Assembly: GCA_016946835.1 (NCBI GenBank)
Contig: JACVTC010000062.1
Location: 371,001 to 435,000, forward strand
Reading direction: 5' to 3'
Source of the DNA: Neocallimastix lanati (nom. inval.)
Lineage: Eukaryota; Neocallimastigomycota; Neocallimastigomycetes; Neocallimastigales; Neocallimastigaceae
DNA length: 64,000 bases
The translations under genes and the position numbers were made by a program. The notes beneath the pieces are model-generated. The model made no database searches. It was given only the letters and a program-made list of their open reading frames with translations, and was not told the DNA's origin. Shown piece after piece: positions 1-10,223 of the stretch. The first letter of the stretch is position 1, and the number at the start of each line of letters is the position of its first letter.

Positions 1-129
1 TATTTATTATTTATTATTTATTATTTTATTATTTATTATTATCTATTATTATTTTATTAAAATTATATTGTCAAAATTATATTGTCTATATTTTATAATT
101 TATTTTGAATTAATTGTATTTATTTCTTA

Positions 130-288
130 AAATTTTCAATTGTGAATTGTAAACTTTTTAACATTAAAGATAGTGGTTGTAATTCATGATAATCTATATT
201 GTAAAATTGTTTTTTCTGAAGTTAATATCCCTTATATCCGGTAATTTTACTTAAATAATTTAATTCCTTCATTCCCATATATTGCTCG
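130..288 (-). pseudogene. Out-of-frame former C-terminal tail of ankyrin copy A
   Basis: Just past the ankyrin stop, another minus-strand frame reads QYMGMKELNYLSKITGYKG, then an in-frame stop where copy B has Tyr, then KKQFYNIDYHELQPLSLM and on to KSLQFTIENFKK before a stop. The matching tail exists in copy B. I infer an ancestral ankyrin C-terminus detached by a frame change before the unit duplicated. Confidence 0.55.
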
Positions 289-1608
289 TCAACTTGCAAT
301 AGACATTGGTGTTTCTCCATTTTTATTTTCTTTATTACTATCAGCTCCATGTTCAAATAAATATTTTAAAATATTTTCATTTTCATATTCATATGCATAA
401 AATATTGGTGTTAGTCCATATTTATTTTCTTTATTAATATCAGCTCCATGCTCAAATAAATATTTTACAATGTTTTCCCCTCCACATTTACATGCATTAA
501 ATATTGGTGTTTCTCCATATTTATTTTCTTTATTAATATCAGCTCCATGCTCAAATAAATATTTTAAAATATTTTCATTTTCATATTCACATGCATTAAA
601 TATTAGTGTTTCTCCATTTTCATTTTCTTTATTAATATCAGCTCCATGCTCAAATAAATATTTTACAATGTTTTCCCCTCCACATTTACATGCATTAAAT
701 ATTGGTGTTTCTCCATATTTATTTTCTTTATTAATATCAGCTCCATGCTCAAATAAATATTTTACAATATTTTCATTTCCATTCCAACATGTATTAAATA
801 TAGGTGTTTCTCCATTTTCATTTTTTTTATTAATATCAGCTCCATGATCAAATAAATATTTTACAATATTTTCATTTCCTCTATAACATGCACCAAATAT
901 TGATGTTTCTTCATATTTATTTTCTTTATTAACATCAGCTCCATGTTCAACTAAATATTTTAAAATATTTTCATTTTCATATTCACATGCATAAAATATT
1001 GGTGTTCGTCCATATTTATTTTCTTTATTAACATCAGCTCCATGTTCAAATAAATATTTTAAAATATTTTCATTTACATTCCTACATGCATTAAATATTG
1101 GTGTTTCTCCATTTTCACTTTCTTTATTAATATCAGCTCCATGTTCAACTAGATATTGTACATTTTTTACATATCCACTCCAACATGCACTAAATATTGG
1201 TGTTTCTCCATATTTATTTTCTTTATTAATATCAGCTCCATGTTCAAATAAATATTTTAAAATATTTTCATTTTCATATTCACATGCATTAAATATTGGT
1301 GTTTCTCCATTTCCATTTTCTTTATTAATATCAGCTCCATGGTTGACTAAATAATAAATAATATCTTCGTGACCATTTTCACTTGCGAGGAATAAGCATT
1401 CTGAAAATGAATGATATATTTCTTCATATTTATAATGTATATCTATTCCAGATAAAATTATTGATAAATCATTATTAGACATTTGAATTTTATTATCATA
1501 AAAATTAAGTATTTTTATGATAATAAAATAAGTTTTTTTTCGAACAAAATTTAAAAATTCTTTTTCTTTATTAATTTTATTATCCTTTTCATCTATTCGA
1601 GTAGCCAT
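289..1608 (-). CDS. Ankyrin-repeat protein, copy A (439 aa, about 11 ANK repeats)
   Basis: Single-exon gene starting MATRIDEKDNKINKEKEF. Residues 1 to about 65 form a non-repeat head with the hydrophobic stretch YFIIIKILNFYD. The rest is ANK repeats of exactly 33 residues with the core KYLFEHGADINKEN followed by GETPIFNAC. Ankyrin repeats bind other proteins; no catalytic domain is present, so the partner and role are unknown. The repeats are strikingly alike at DNA level: the block containing CKCGGENIVKYLFEHGAD recurs 198 bases apart (about 472 and 670), an internal duplication of two repeats. The protein stops abruptly after GETPMSIAS, and a tail-like reading continues in another frame beyond the stop. 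Its paralogue is 5825-7441. Expression is not proven. Confidence 0.85.
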   Translation of the reverse strand: MATRIDEKDNKINKEKEFLNFVRKKTYFIIIKILNFYDNKIQMSNNDLSIILSGIDIHYKYEEIYHSFSECLFLASENGHEDIIYYLVNHGADINKENGNGETPIFNACEYENENILKYLFEHGADINKENKYGETPIFSACWSGYVKNVQYLVEHGADINKESENGETPIFNACRNVNENILKYLFEHGADVNKENKYGRTPIFYACEYENENILKYLVEHGADVNKENKYEETSIFGACYRGNENIVKYLFDHGADINKKNENGETPIFNTCWNGNENIVKYLFEHGADINKENKYGETPIFNACKCGGENIVKYLFEHGADINKENENGETLIFNACEYENENILKYLFEHGADINKENKYGETPIFNACKCGGENIVKYLFEHGADINKENKYGLTPIFYAYEYENENILKYLFEHGADSNKENKNGETPMSIAS

Positions 1609-2465
1609 AATAAAAAGATAAAATTACTTCCATATATATGTTTTAATGCTATATAATATATAATATTTTAATAAATTTTAGTTTTCTATGAATCTTTATG
1701 AAATTTAATAATGAATTTTTTTCTTTTTTTGTTTGAATTTTTAAAATAAAATATTTTTAAAGAAAAAGAAAAAAAGTGGAAATTTCATATTTTTATATAA
1801 AAAATATTTTATTTCTACATTTTTTAAAGTATTATTAAAAAAAATTAGAAATTATGATTATGATTATTAAATGAAAAGAAAATTAAATGATATAAAATGC
1901 AAATATTCTAACTTTCTTTAATATAAAATAGTTTTTATTATTCAAACGTAAATTAAAGTCATAAATCAAATTTAAATCTAATGATTTTATAATATTTTTG
2001 ATATGTGCCTTGATTTCTAAATATTAATTATATTTATAATTAATAATAAATTTTATTGCATAAAATCAATGATTTAATTATATTTTTATTATTTTATATT
2101 TATATTTATATAGTTATTTAAATATTTCCTTAATTAATAATTATTAATATTAATATTTATATTTATTTAATAGTTTATTTTAATCACAAAAACAACTAAT
2201 TAAATAGTCAATTATAACTAAATAACACAAAAATAAAACATTTCTCTGAATTAAGAGGAGCGTAAGGAGTGTAATTGAAATTGTAAGTAAGCTGTTAGAT
2301 AGTTTTTAAATGTGTTGTCAAGTGTAATTATTTTACTTGAATAAATATATGATAATCTTTATAATAAAAATTAAATAAATAAATAAATAATAATTTAATA
2401 AATTTAATAAATAAATCCCAACAGCAGTATCTCGAACTTTTTGAAGTTGTATAACATATTCAAAT

Positions 2466-2497
<32 letters not shown>

Positions 2498-2522
2498 TTG
2501 ATTTATTTATTGATTTATTAAT

Positions 2523-2640
2523 TTGAATGTGGTGCAGTTTAAAATTTTCATTTCTGAAAATTTCATTTCCAAAAGTTTCATTTCGAAAAGTGGCACAGTC
2601 AAATATTTTATATTACATAAATATTGCATTTTTGAATGTG
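2523..2640. repeat. Degenerate MITE-end-like sequence (also in copy B)
   Basis: Repeated TTTCATTTC motifs and the phrases GAATGTGGTGCAG and GAATGTGGCGTAATA resemble the inverted ends of the MITEs at 3635-4455 and 56565-56853. The stretch is also present in copy B (about 8435-8560), so it is older than the duplication. I could not find its partner end. Confidence 0.4.
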
Positions 2641-2652
2641 GCGTAATAAGAT

Positions 2653-3051
2653 TTTTTTTTTTTTTTTTTTTATAGACTGAAGACTTTGGTCTTCCCCATA
2701 TAGTAATATGGGTGTATGATTAACTGCCATACCGGTACGGCGTCGACGCTCTCAACTCTCCATAAGCAAAGAAACTCCATATAGAAGCACCCTACGCGAT
2801 CCTCGAGGGAAAGCAGAGCCAACTATAGGTGGCGTCCTTGCCATCCCAGAGGAGCTGGACACTGTAAATCCTCTCAGACAAGGCTTACGCAATGGGATTC
2901 TTATAGTGTTAGAAATATAGAAAACTTAGAAAGTATACCTACCTGAGTATCTTTTAACCCCTAACCTTTCACCCAAAACCCAAAGGGAAAAATCGTGAAG
3001 ATATGATACTTGTGGGGGTCGATCCAGAGACCTTTGGTATGATAAGCCAAC
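2653..3051 (-). mobile_element. tRNA-headed SINE with 13-bp target duplication
   Basis: About 400 bases, clearly less AT-rich than the surroundings. It is flanked by the 13-bp direct repeat GGCGTAATAAGAT at 2640-2652 and 3052-3064. On the minus strand the right end reads like a tRNA 3' half: an anticodon-arm-like TTGG/CCAA stem, then GGTCTCTGGATCGACCCC resembling a Pol III B box. The left end is a run of about 21 T, the poly-A tail of a minus-strand insertion. Copy B has the uninterrupted target once at 8549-8561, which proves an insertion. No recognisable A box is seen, so the head may be truncated. Confidence 0.85.
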
Positions 3052-3454
3052 GGCGTAATAAGATATAAAATAAATATATAATATACACATATAATATATA
3101 ATATATAATATATATTATATTTTATATATATAATTTATATTTAAATAATATATTTAAATAATATATTTAAATGATAAAAAAAAAAAAAGGACATTATTAA
3201 TACTACTACATATTCATATTAAACCATGAAGTTCAATAATTGTTCATTTAATAATGAAACACATAAAGTATTTTATTCGTATTATAAAATGAGAATTATT
3301 ATTGTATATAATACTATCTTATAATATACTAGTTTTTCCCAAGAACTTTACCATATATGAATAATGTTCATAAATCATTATTCGACGTTTGTTCATTATT
3401 TTTATAAAAATGAAGTATTTATATAATATATATAATAGATTTATTAATTTTTTT

Positions 3455-3533
3455 AATTTCTTTTCGAACAAAATTTAAAAATTCTTTTTCGTTATTAATT
3501 TTATCATTTTTTACATCTATTCGAGTAGTTATA
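3455..3533 (-). pseudogene. Ankyrin-gene N-terminus remnant (copy A)
   Basis: The minus strand reads TRIDVKNDKINNEKEFLNFV followed by RKEI, homologous to the first 25 residues of the two ankyrin genes. It lacks an ATG in the right place and has no ankyrin repeats behind it. The upstream flank also matches an ankyrin 5' flank. It is the stump of a third array member. Confidence 0.7.
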
Positions 3534-3634
3534 GTTAAAAATTAAAATTACTTTCATATATATATATATATGTTTTAATGCTATATAGAATATTATATTT
3601 AAAAAAATTTTTATTATCATTGAATATTAATGAA

Positions 3635-4455
3635 GGGTGTGGGGCATTTCGCTAAATTGCATTTCGTTAAATTGAGAATTATTAAATAAATAAATAAATA
3701 AATAAATAAAATTAAATATTTTTAATATTGATGTATTTATATTTTTGAAGTAAATATTTAAATATTAAAAAAATTTTTTTCATATATAAATAGCTTTACA
3801 AATATCTGTTTAAATAAATAATAAATAAAAAAAATAATAATAATAATAAAATAAACAATATAGTAATATAATTAATAAAAAAAAATAATATAAACACTAT
3901 TGCTATAATTATAAAAGGATTGTCATTAATAATAATAATTAAATATATTTTTATAATTAAATATTTTAAATAATTATTTTATTACTATTTTACAAAATAT
4001 TAAAATATATAATAATAATTTTTTTAATAGTGAAAATTATTTTAAAAAGAGAATAAATGAATAAATACAATAATTATTAAAGTATTTTTAATCTTTATTA
4101 GATTAGGTTAGCTTAAGAACATTAAAATATATTTTTATGATAAAATTTTATTATTTTAAAAATATATTTATATAATTAAAATATTGTTATAATATTATTT
4201 TTTTACAAAATATTAAAATATATCTTTATAATTAAATATATTTTTATAATTAAATATTATTAATAATTATTTTATTTTAAAAAATATCTATAATTAATTA
4301 TAAAATATAATAAAAACAAGTTTAAAAAAATTATTTATTTATTTATTCATTTACTTATATCAATAAGCCATTTGTCGAAATGCAACTTAGGGAAATGCAA
4401 CATTTTAATAATACGCCACTTGGCGAAATGCAATCTGGCGAAATGCAACTCTCCC
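3635..4455. mobile_element. MITE, long form (821 bp), 9-bp target duplication
   Basis: The left end GGGTGTGGGGCATTTCG and the reverse complement of the right end, GGGAGAGTTGCATTTCG, are imperfect inverted repeats extended by further ATTTCG motifs. Flanks are ATTAATGAA (3626-3634) and ATTAATTAA (4456-4464), an 8/9 match. Copy B has the single uninterrupted target near 9073-9081. There is no coding capacity. The left 150 bases match the reverse complement of the short MITE at 63245-63467, so the two are one family. End structure and target length suggest Mutator-like mobilisation. Confidence 0.85.
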
Positions 4456-4464
4456 ATTAATTAA

Positions 4465-4475
4465 ATTTAATAATG

Positions 4476-4508
<33 letters not shown>

Positions 4509-4650
4509 AATTTTTAAAATAAAATATTTTTAAAGAAAAAGAAAAAAAGTAGAAATTTCATATTTTTATATAAAAAATTTTATTTCTACATTTTTTAAAG
4601 TATTATAATTAAAAAAAAAAAAAAAAGAAAAAAATGGAAATAATAATATT
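4465..4650. repeat. Ankyrin-gene 5'-flank fragment
   Basis: From AATTTAATAATGAATTT through about 4650 the sequence matches the region just upstream of both ankyrin genes (about 1695-1860 and 7535-7690), with an expanded T run. Together with the remnant at 3455-3533 it marks a decayed array unit split by the MITE. Confidence 0.65.
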
Positions 4651-5100
4651 AAATGAAAAGTAACATTTCAACTTTGTATTAATGACAAATTTTATTTATT
4701 TATTTATTTATATATTTATTTATTTATATATTTATTTATTTATTTATTTATATATTTATTTATTTATTTATATTTGAAACATAAATGTTTAGACATTTTA
4801 TTCCATATCATATAATATTATATGGACATTCCACAAAATAATAATAATAAATAAAAAATAATAAAAATAATAATTTTTTAAAAAAAAAAAAAAAAAACTT
4901 TACTTATAATTTTTTTTTATTTCTTTTTTTATATATTATGTTATATTATATTATATTATTATTATTGCTGTTATTATTTTTTTTTTTTTTTTTTTTTTTT
5001 TCTATGAGAAAAAACTTTTTTAAATTTTCAATAATTAAAAAATTATATGTAATATAAATTATTAAATAATATTATTAATTATTTATTATTATTTTTATTA

Positions 5101-5133
<33 letters not shown>

Positions 5134-5533
5134 TATTATTATTATTATTTATTATTACTATTTATTATTATTATTTATTATTATTATTATTATTTATTAT
5201 TATTATTATTATTTATTATTATTATTTATTATTACTATTTATTATTATTATTTATGATTATTATTATATGGAAATTTTTACAAAATTTTAGGAAAATGGA
5301 TATATTGGAAAATTGGAAAATGGATTAAAATTATTTTGGATATATGTATAACGAAATTATTATTTTGGCTTTATAAAAAAAAAAAAGAAAATATTATTTT
5401 TTTATTATAAATTAAAAATAAAGATTGATACATTTTATTTTTATTTATAAAATGTTCATTTATTATTATTATTATTTTTATTATTATTTATTATTTATTA
5501 TTTATTATTTATTATTTATTACTTATTATTTAT
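4651..5533. repeat. Low-complexity stretch: TTTA, ATT and A/T homopolymers
   Basis: No gene is seen. It holds (TTTA)n with TATA interruptions (4690-4770), A and T runs (about 4880-5000), an interrupted ATT microsatellite (about 5090-5255), and a (TATTATT)n tract from about 5458 that leads into copy B. Confidence 0.8.
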
Positions 5534-5676
5534 TATTTATTATTTATTATTTATTATTTATTATTTATTATTTATTATTTATAATTTATTATTTATTATT
5601 TATTATTATCTATTATTATTTTATTAAAATTATATTGTCAAAATTATATTGTCTATATTTTATAATTTATTTTGAA

Positions 5677-5824
5677 TTAATTGTATTTATTTCTTAAAAT
5701 TTTCAATAGTGGTTGTAATTCATGATAATCTATATTGTAAAATTGTTTTTTCTGAAGATAATATCCCTTATATCCGGTAATTTTACTTAAATAATTTAAT
5801 TCCTTCATTCCCATATATTGCTCG
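5677..5824 (-). pseudogene. Out-of-frame former C-terminal tail of ankyrin copy B
   Basis: Beyond the ankyrin stop, an overlapping minus-strand frame reads DEQYMGMKELNYLSKITGYK, then GYYLQKKQFYNIDYHELQP, and ends LLKILRNKYN. Copy A has the same tail but with one in-frame stop and a different end, caused by about 34 bases missing here. The two copies have thus decayed separately. Confidence 0.55.
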
Positions 5825-7441
5825 TCAACTTGCAATAGACATTGGTGTTTCTCCATTTTTATTTTCTTTATTACTATCAGCTCCATGTTCAAATAAATAT
5901 TTTATAATATTTTCATTTTCATATTCACATGCATAAAATATTGGTGTTAGTCCATATTTATTTTCTTTATTAATATCAGCTCCATGCTCAAATAAATATT
6001 TTACAATATTTTCATTTCCATTCCAACATGCATTAAATATTGGTGTTTTTCCATATTTATTTTCTTTATTAATATCAGTTCCATGTTCAACTAAATATTT
6101 TACAATATTTTCATTTTCATATTCACATGCATATAATATTGGTGTTTCTCCATTTTCATTTTCTTTATTAATATCAGCTCCATGTTCAACTAAATATTTT
6201 ACAATATTTTCATTTTCATATTCACATGCATATAATATTGGTGTTTCTTTTCTATGATTTTCTTTATTAACATCAGCTCCATGTTCAACTAAATATTTTA
6301 CAATATTTTCATTTCTTATATAACAAGCATCAAATATTGGTGTTTTTCCATATTTATTTTCTTTATTAATATCAGCTCCATGTTCAACTAAATATTTTAT
6401 AATATTTTCATTTTCATATACGCATGCATTAAATATTGGTGTTTCTTCAAATATATTTTCTTTATTAATATCAGCTCCATGCTCAAATAAATATTTTAAA
6501 ATATTTTCGCTTCCACATTTACATGCATAAAATATTGGTGTTAGTCCATATTTATTTTCTTTATTAACATCAGCTCCATGTTCAACTAAATATTTTACAA
6601 TATTTTCATTTTCATATTCACATGCATGAAATATTGGTGTTTCTCCATTTTCACTTTCTTTATTAATATCAGCTCCATGTTCAAATAAATATTTTAAAAT
6701 ATTTTCATTTACATTCCTACATGCATTAAATATTGGTGTTTCTCCAATTCCATTTTCTTTATTAATATCAGCTCCATGTTCAAATAAATATTTTACAATA
6801 TTTTCATTTCCTCTAAAACATGCATAAAATATCGGTGTTTTTCCATATTTATTTTCTTTATTAATATCAGCTCCATGTTCAACTAAATATTTTACAATAT
6901 TTTCATTTTCATATTCACATGCATGAAATATTGGTGTTTCTCCTTTTTCACTTTCTTTATTAATATCAGCTCCATGTTCAAATAAATATTTTAAAATATT
7001 TTCATTTACATTCCTACATGCATTAAATATTGGTGTTTCTCCAATTCCATTTTCTTTATTAATATCAGCTCCATGTTCAAATAAATATTTTACAATATTT
7101 TCATTTCCTCTAAAACATGCATAAAATATCGGTGTTTTTCCATATTTATTTTCTTTATTAATATCAGCTCCATGGTTGACTAAATAATAAATAATATCTT
7201 CGTGACCATTTTCACTTGCGAGGAATAAGCATTCTGAAAATGAATGATATATTTCTTCATATTTATAATGTATATCTATTCCAGATAAAATTATTGATAA
7301 ATCATTATTGGACATTTGAATTTTATTATCATAAAAATTAAGTATTTTTATGATAATAAAATAAATTTTTTTTCGAACAAAATTTAAAAATTCTTTTTCT
7401 TTATTAATTTTATTATCCTTTTCATCTATTCGAGTAGCCAT
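5825..7441 (-). CDS. Ankyrin-repeat protein, copy B (538 aa, about 14 ANK repeats)
   Basis: Paralogue of 289-1608, with the head nearly identical (Ile instead of Thr at position 26) and the same MSIAS end. It carries about three more 33-residue repeats. A block of three repeats (containing ACFRGNENIVKYLF and ACRNVNENILKYLF) occurs twice, 297 bases apart, for example at about 6810 and 7107. This shows recent growth by unequal exchange inside the repeat tract. The two proteins keep different orders of repeat variants. A protein-binding scaffold is likely; the partner is unknown. Confidence 0.85.
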   Translation of the reverse strand: MATRIDEKDNKINKEKEFLNFVRKKIYFIIIKILNFYDNKIQMSNNDLSIILSGIDIHYKYEEIYHSFSECLFLASENGHEDIIYYLVNHGADINKENKYGKTPIFYACFRGNENIVKYLFEHGADINKENGIGETPIFNACRNVNENILKYLFEHGADINKESEKGETPIFHACEYENENIVKYLVEHGADINKENKYGKTPIFYACFRGNENIVKYLFEHGADINKENGIGETPIFNACRNVNENILKYLFEHGADINKESENGETPIFHACEYENENIVKYLVEHGADVNKENKYGLTPIFYACKCGSENILKYLFEHGADINKENIFEETPIFNACVYENENIIKYLVEHGADINKENKYGKTPIFDACYIRNENIVKYLVEHGADVNKENHRKETPILYACEYENENIVKYLVEHGADINKENENGETPILYACEYENENIVKYLVEHGTDINKENKYGKTPIFNACWNGNENIVKYLFEHGADINKENKYGLTPIFYACEYENENIIKYLFEHGADSNKENKNGETPMSIAS

Positions 7442-8302
7442 AATAAAAAGATAAAATTACTTCCATATATATGTTTTAATGCTATATAATATATAATATT
7501 TTAATAAATTTTAGTTTTCTATGAATCTTTATGAAATTTAATAATGAATTTTTTTCTTTTTTTATTTGAATTTTTAAAATAAAATATTTTTAAAGAAAAA
7601 GAAAAAAAGTGGAAATTTCATATTTTTATATAAAAAATATTTTATTTCTACATTTTTTAAAGTATTATTAAAAAAAATTAGAAATTTTGATTATGATTAT
7701 TAAATGAAAAGAAAATTAAATGATATAAAATGCAAATATTCAAACCTTAATTAATATAAAATAGTTTTTATTATTCAAACGTAAATTAAAGTCATAAATC
7801 AAATTTAAATCTAATGATTTTATAATATTTTTGATATGTGGCTTGATTTCTAAATATTAATCATATTTATAATTAATAATAAATTTTATTGCATAAAATC
7901 AATGTTTTAATTATATTCTTATTATTTTATATTTATATTTATATAGTTATTTAAATATTTCCTTAATTAATAATTATTAATATTAATATTTATATTTATT
8001 TAATAGTTTATTTTAATCACAAAAACAACTAATTAAATAGTCAATTATAACTAAATAACATAAAAATAAAACATTTCTCTGAATTAAGAGGAGCGTAAGG
8101 AGTGTAATTGAAAGTGTAAGTAAGCTGTTAGATAGTTTTTAAATGTGTTGTCAAGTGTAATTATTTTACTTGAATAAATATATGATAATCTTTATAATAA
8201 AAATTAAATAAATAAATAAATAAATAATAATTTAATAAATTTAATAAATAAATCCCAACAGCAGTATCTCGAACTTTTTGAAGTTGTATAACATATTCAA
8301 AT

Positions 8303-8354
<52 letters not shown>

Positions 8355-8914
8355 TTGAATTATACATTTATTTATTGAATTATTTATTGATTTATTTATT
8401 GATTTATTTATTGATTTATTGATTTATTAATTTGAATGTGGTGCAGTTTAAAATTTTCATTTCTGAAAATTTCATTTCCAAAAGTTTCATTTCGAAAAAT
8501 GGCACAGTCAAATATTTTATATTACATAAGTATTGCATTTTTGAATGTGGCGTAATAAGATATAAAATAAATATATAATATACACATATAATATATAATA
8601 TATATTATATTTTATATATATATTTTATATTTAAATAATATATTTAAATAATATATTTAAATGATAAAAAAAAAAAAAGGAAAATTATTAATACTACTAC
8701 ATATTCATATTAAACCATGAAGTTCAATAATTGTTCATTTAATAATGAAACACATAAAGTATTTTATTCGTATTATAAAATGAGAATTATTATTGTATAT
8801 AATACTATCTTATAATATACTAGTTTTTCCCAAGAACTTTACCATATATGAATAATGTTATTTTTTTTTTATAAAAATGAAGTATTTATATAATAGATTT
8901 ATAAATTTTATTAA

Positions 8915-8992
8915 TTTCTTTTCGAACAAAATTTAAAAATTCTTTTTCGTTATTAATTTTATCATCTTTTACATCTATTCCAGTAGTTATCG
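8915..8992 (-). pseudogene. Ankyrin-gene N-terminus remnant (copy B)
   Basis: Minus-strand reading TTGIDVKDDKINNEKEFLNF, homologous to the ankyrin protein N-terminus, with no ATG at the expected place and no repeats following. It is the duplicate of the remnant at 3455-3533. Confidence 0.7.
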
Positions 8993-9095
8993 TTAAAAAT
9001 TAAAATTACTTCCATATATATGTTTTAATGCTATATAGAATATTATATTTAAAAAAATTTTTATTATCATTGAATATTAATGAAATTTAATAATG

Positions 9096-9276
9096 AATTT
9101 TTTAAGATCACTATCAGTATTACCATCACCATCACTATTACCTATTACTATCATTATCACTATTCTAACATATTGTCATTATATATTTTAATTATGATTC
9201 ATGATCTATTTTTCTTAGATTCATTTTTAGTTAGTCATGTCTTAAGAATTATAAAATCACATTAATATTAATGTAT

Positions 9277-9326
<50 letters not shown>

Positions 9327-9559
9327 AAAAAATTATAATTATTATTATTATTATTATTATTTATTATTATTATTATTAATTTTATTTTATTCATTTATTT
9401 GATCAATTTATCTATTTTATTTTTATTTTTAATTTATTTTATTTTTTATTTATTTATTTATTAAAGCACAATAACAATAATAATTATTATTGTTATTTTA
9501 TTTTATTCCTTATTTAATTTTATTTTTAATTTTTTTTTTCTTTTTTTTTTTTTTCTCCT
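9096..9559. other. Gene-free low-complexity spacer
   Basis: Contains an interrupted trinucleotide patch, an A run of about 44 bases (about 9280-9323) and ATT repeats. No coding or RNA gene is visible. Confidence 0.7.
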
Positions 9560-9842
9560 TTATTTTGATATATTATCATTTTTATTTTTTTCATCATTTT
9601 TATTAAAGGATTCTTTTTTATGTATTATTTCATTTTTATTTGATGAACCATCCATTGAAGGATTATCTGATCCTATGTGTTCATTAAGGGAAGAAATATC
9701 AGAAGTATTATCAAGTAAATGGATTCTGGATTCATTTTTCTTATGATACTTTTTACTGGATGATGTATTATAATTTAAATTATTCTCATCTAGAGGTTCT
9801 ATTTCCAATTCAGAATACGAAGGTAAATCTATATTATTGTTG

Positions 9843-9901
<59 letters not shown>

Positions 9902-10191
9902 TAAGCTTATTTGTTGAACAATGGTATTACTTAATCCATTTCCAATAATTTCATTTGTATTGGTATTATAATATAATGATACATTATGATTAATAATATT
10001 ACTTAAATCATTACTATTTTGATTATTAAAATCATTATTATTATTATTATCATTATTATTATTATGACTGCTATCATAATTATTCGTATTCGTATTTGTA
10101 TTTTCATTATTATTATTTTCATTATTAGTATCCATTTCATTACCAGTATTATTATGATTATTATTATCACTTCTACCACTACCACTACTAC

Positions 10192-10223
<32 letters not shown>

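Larger units (their letters stand above)
1..3634. repeat. Segmental duplication, copy A (starts at or before the window edge)
   Basis: This segment aligns almost base for base with about 5534-9095. It holds one ankyrin gene on the minus strand, its 5' flank, and a remnant of another ankyrin N-terminus near 3455-3533. Relative to copy B it carries two insertions, a SINE (2653-3051) and a MITE (3635-4455), and about 34 extra bases near 150-172. After the MITE the homology with copy B resumes for only about 25 bases. Sequence from about 4465 then matches the 5' flank of the ankyrin genes again, so the array probably once had more units. Confidence 0.9.
5534..9095. repeat. Segmental duplication, copy B
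   Basis: Near-identical to copy A across the ankyrin gene, its 5' flank and the N-terminus remnant, and it lacks both the SINE and the MITE present there. It ends near 9095, where the sequence changes to an unrelated CACTATCAG/ATTACCATCACC simple-sequence patch. The gene-free part 7442-9095 holds only this flank and the (TTTA)n run at about 8306-8360. Confidence 0.9.

Noticed and set aside
470-847. Plus-strand frame of 125 aa inside ankyrin copy A
   Set aside because: It is the antisense shadow of the 99-base ankyrin repeats; the minus-strand product is a canonical ANK protein.
2653-3064. Functional tRNA gene in the SINE
   Set aside because: Only a 3'-half-like arm and B-box-like motif are present; acceptor stem and A box are missing.
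1-9095. CRISPR-like array in the ankyrin genes
   Set aside because: The regular 99-base periodicity is coding (33 codons) with no separate spacers, and the genome is eukaryotic.
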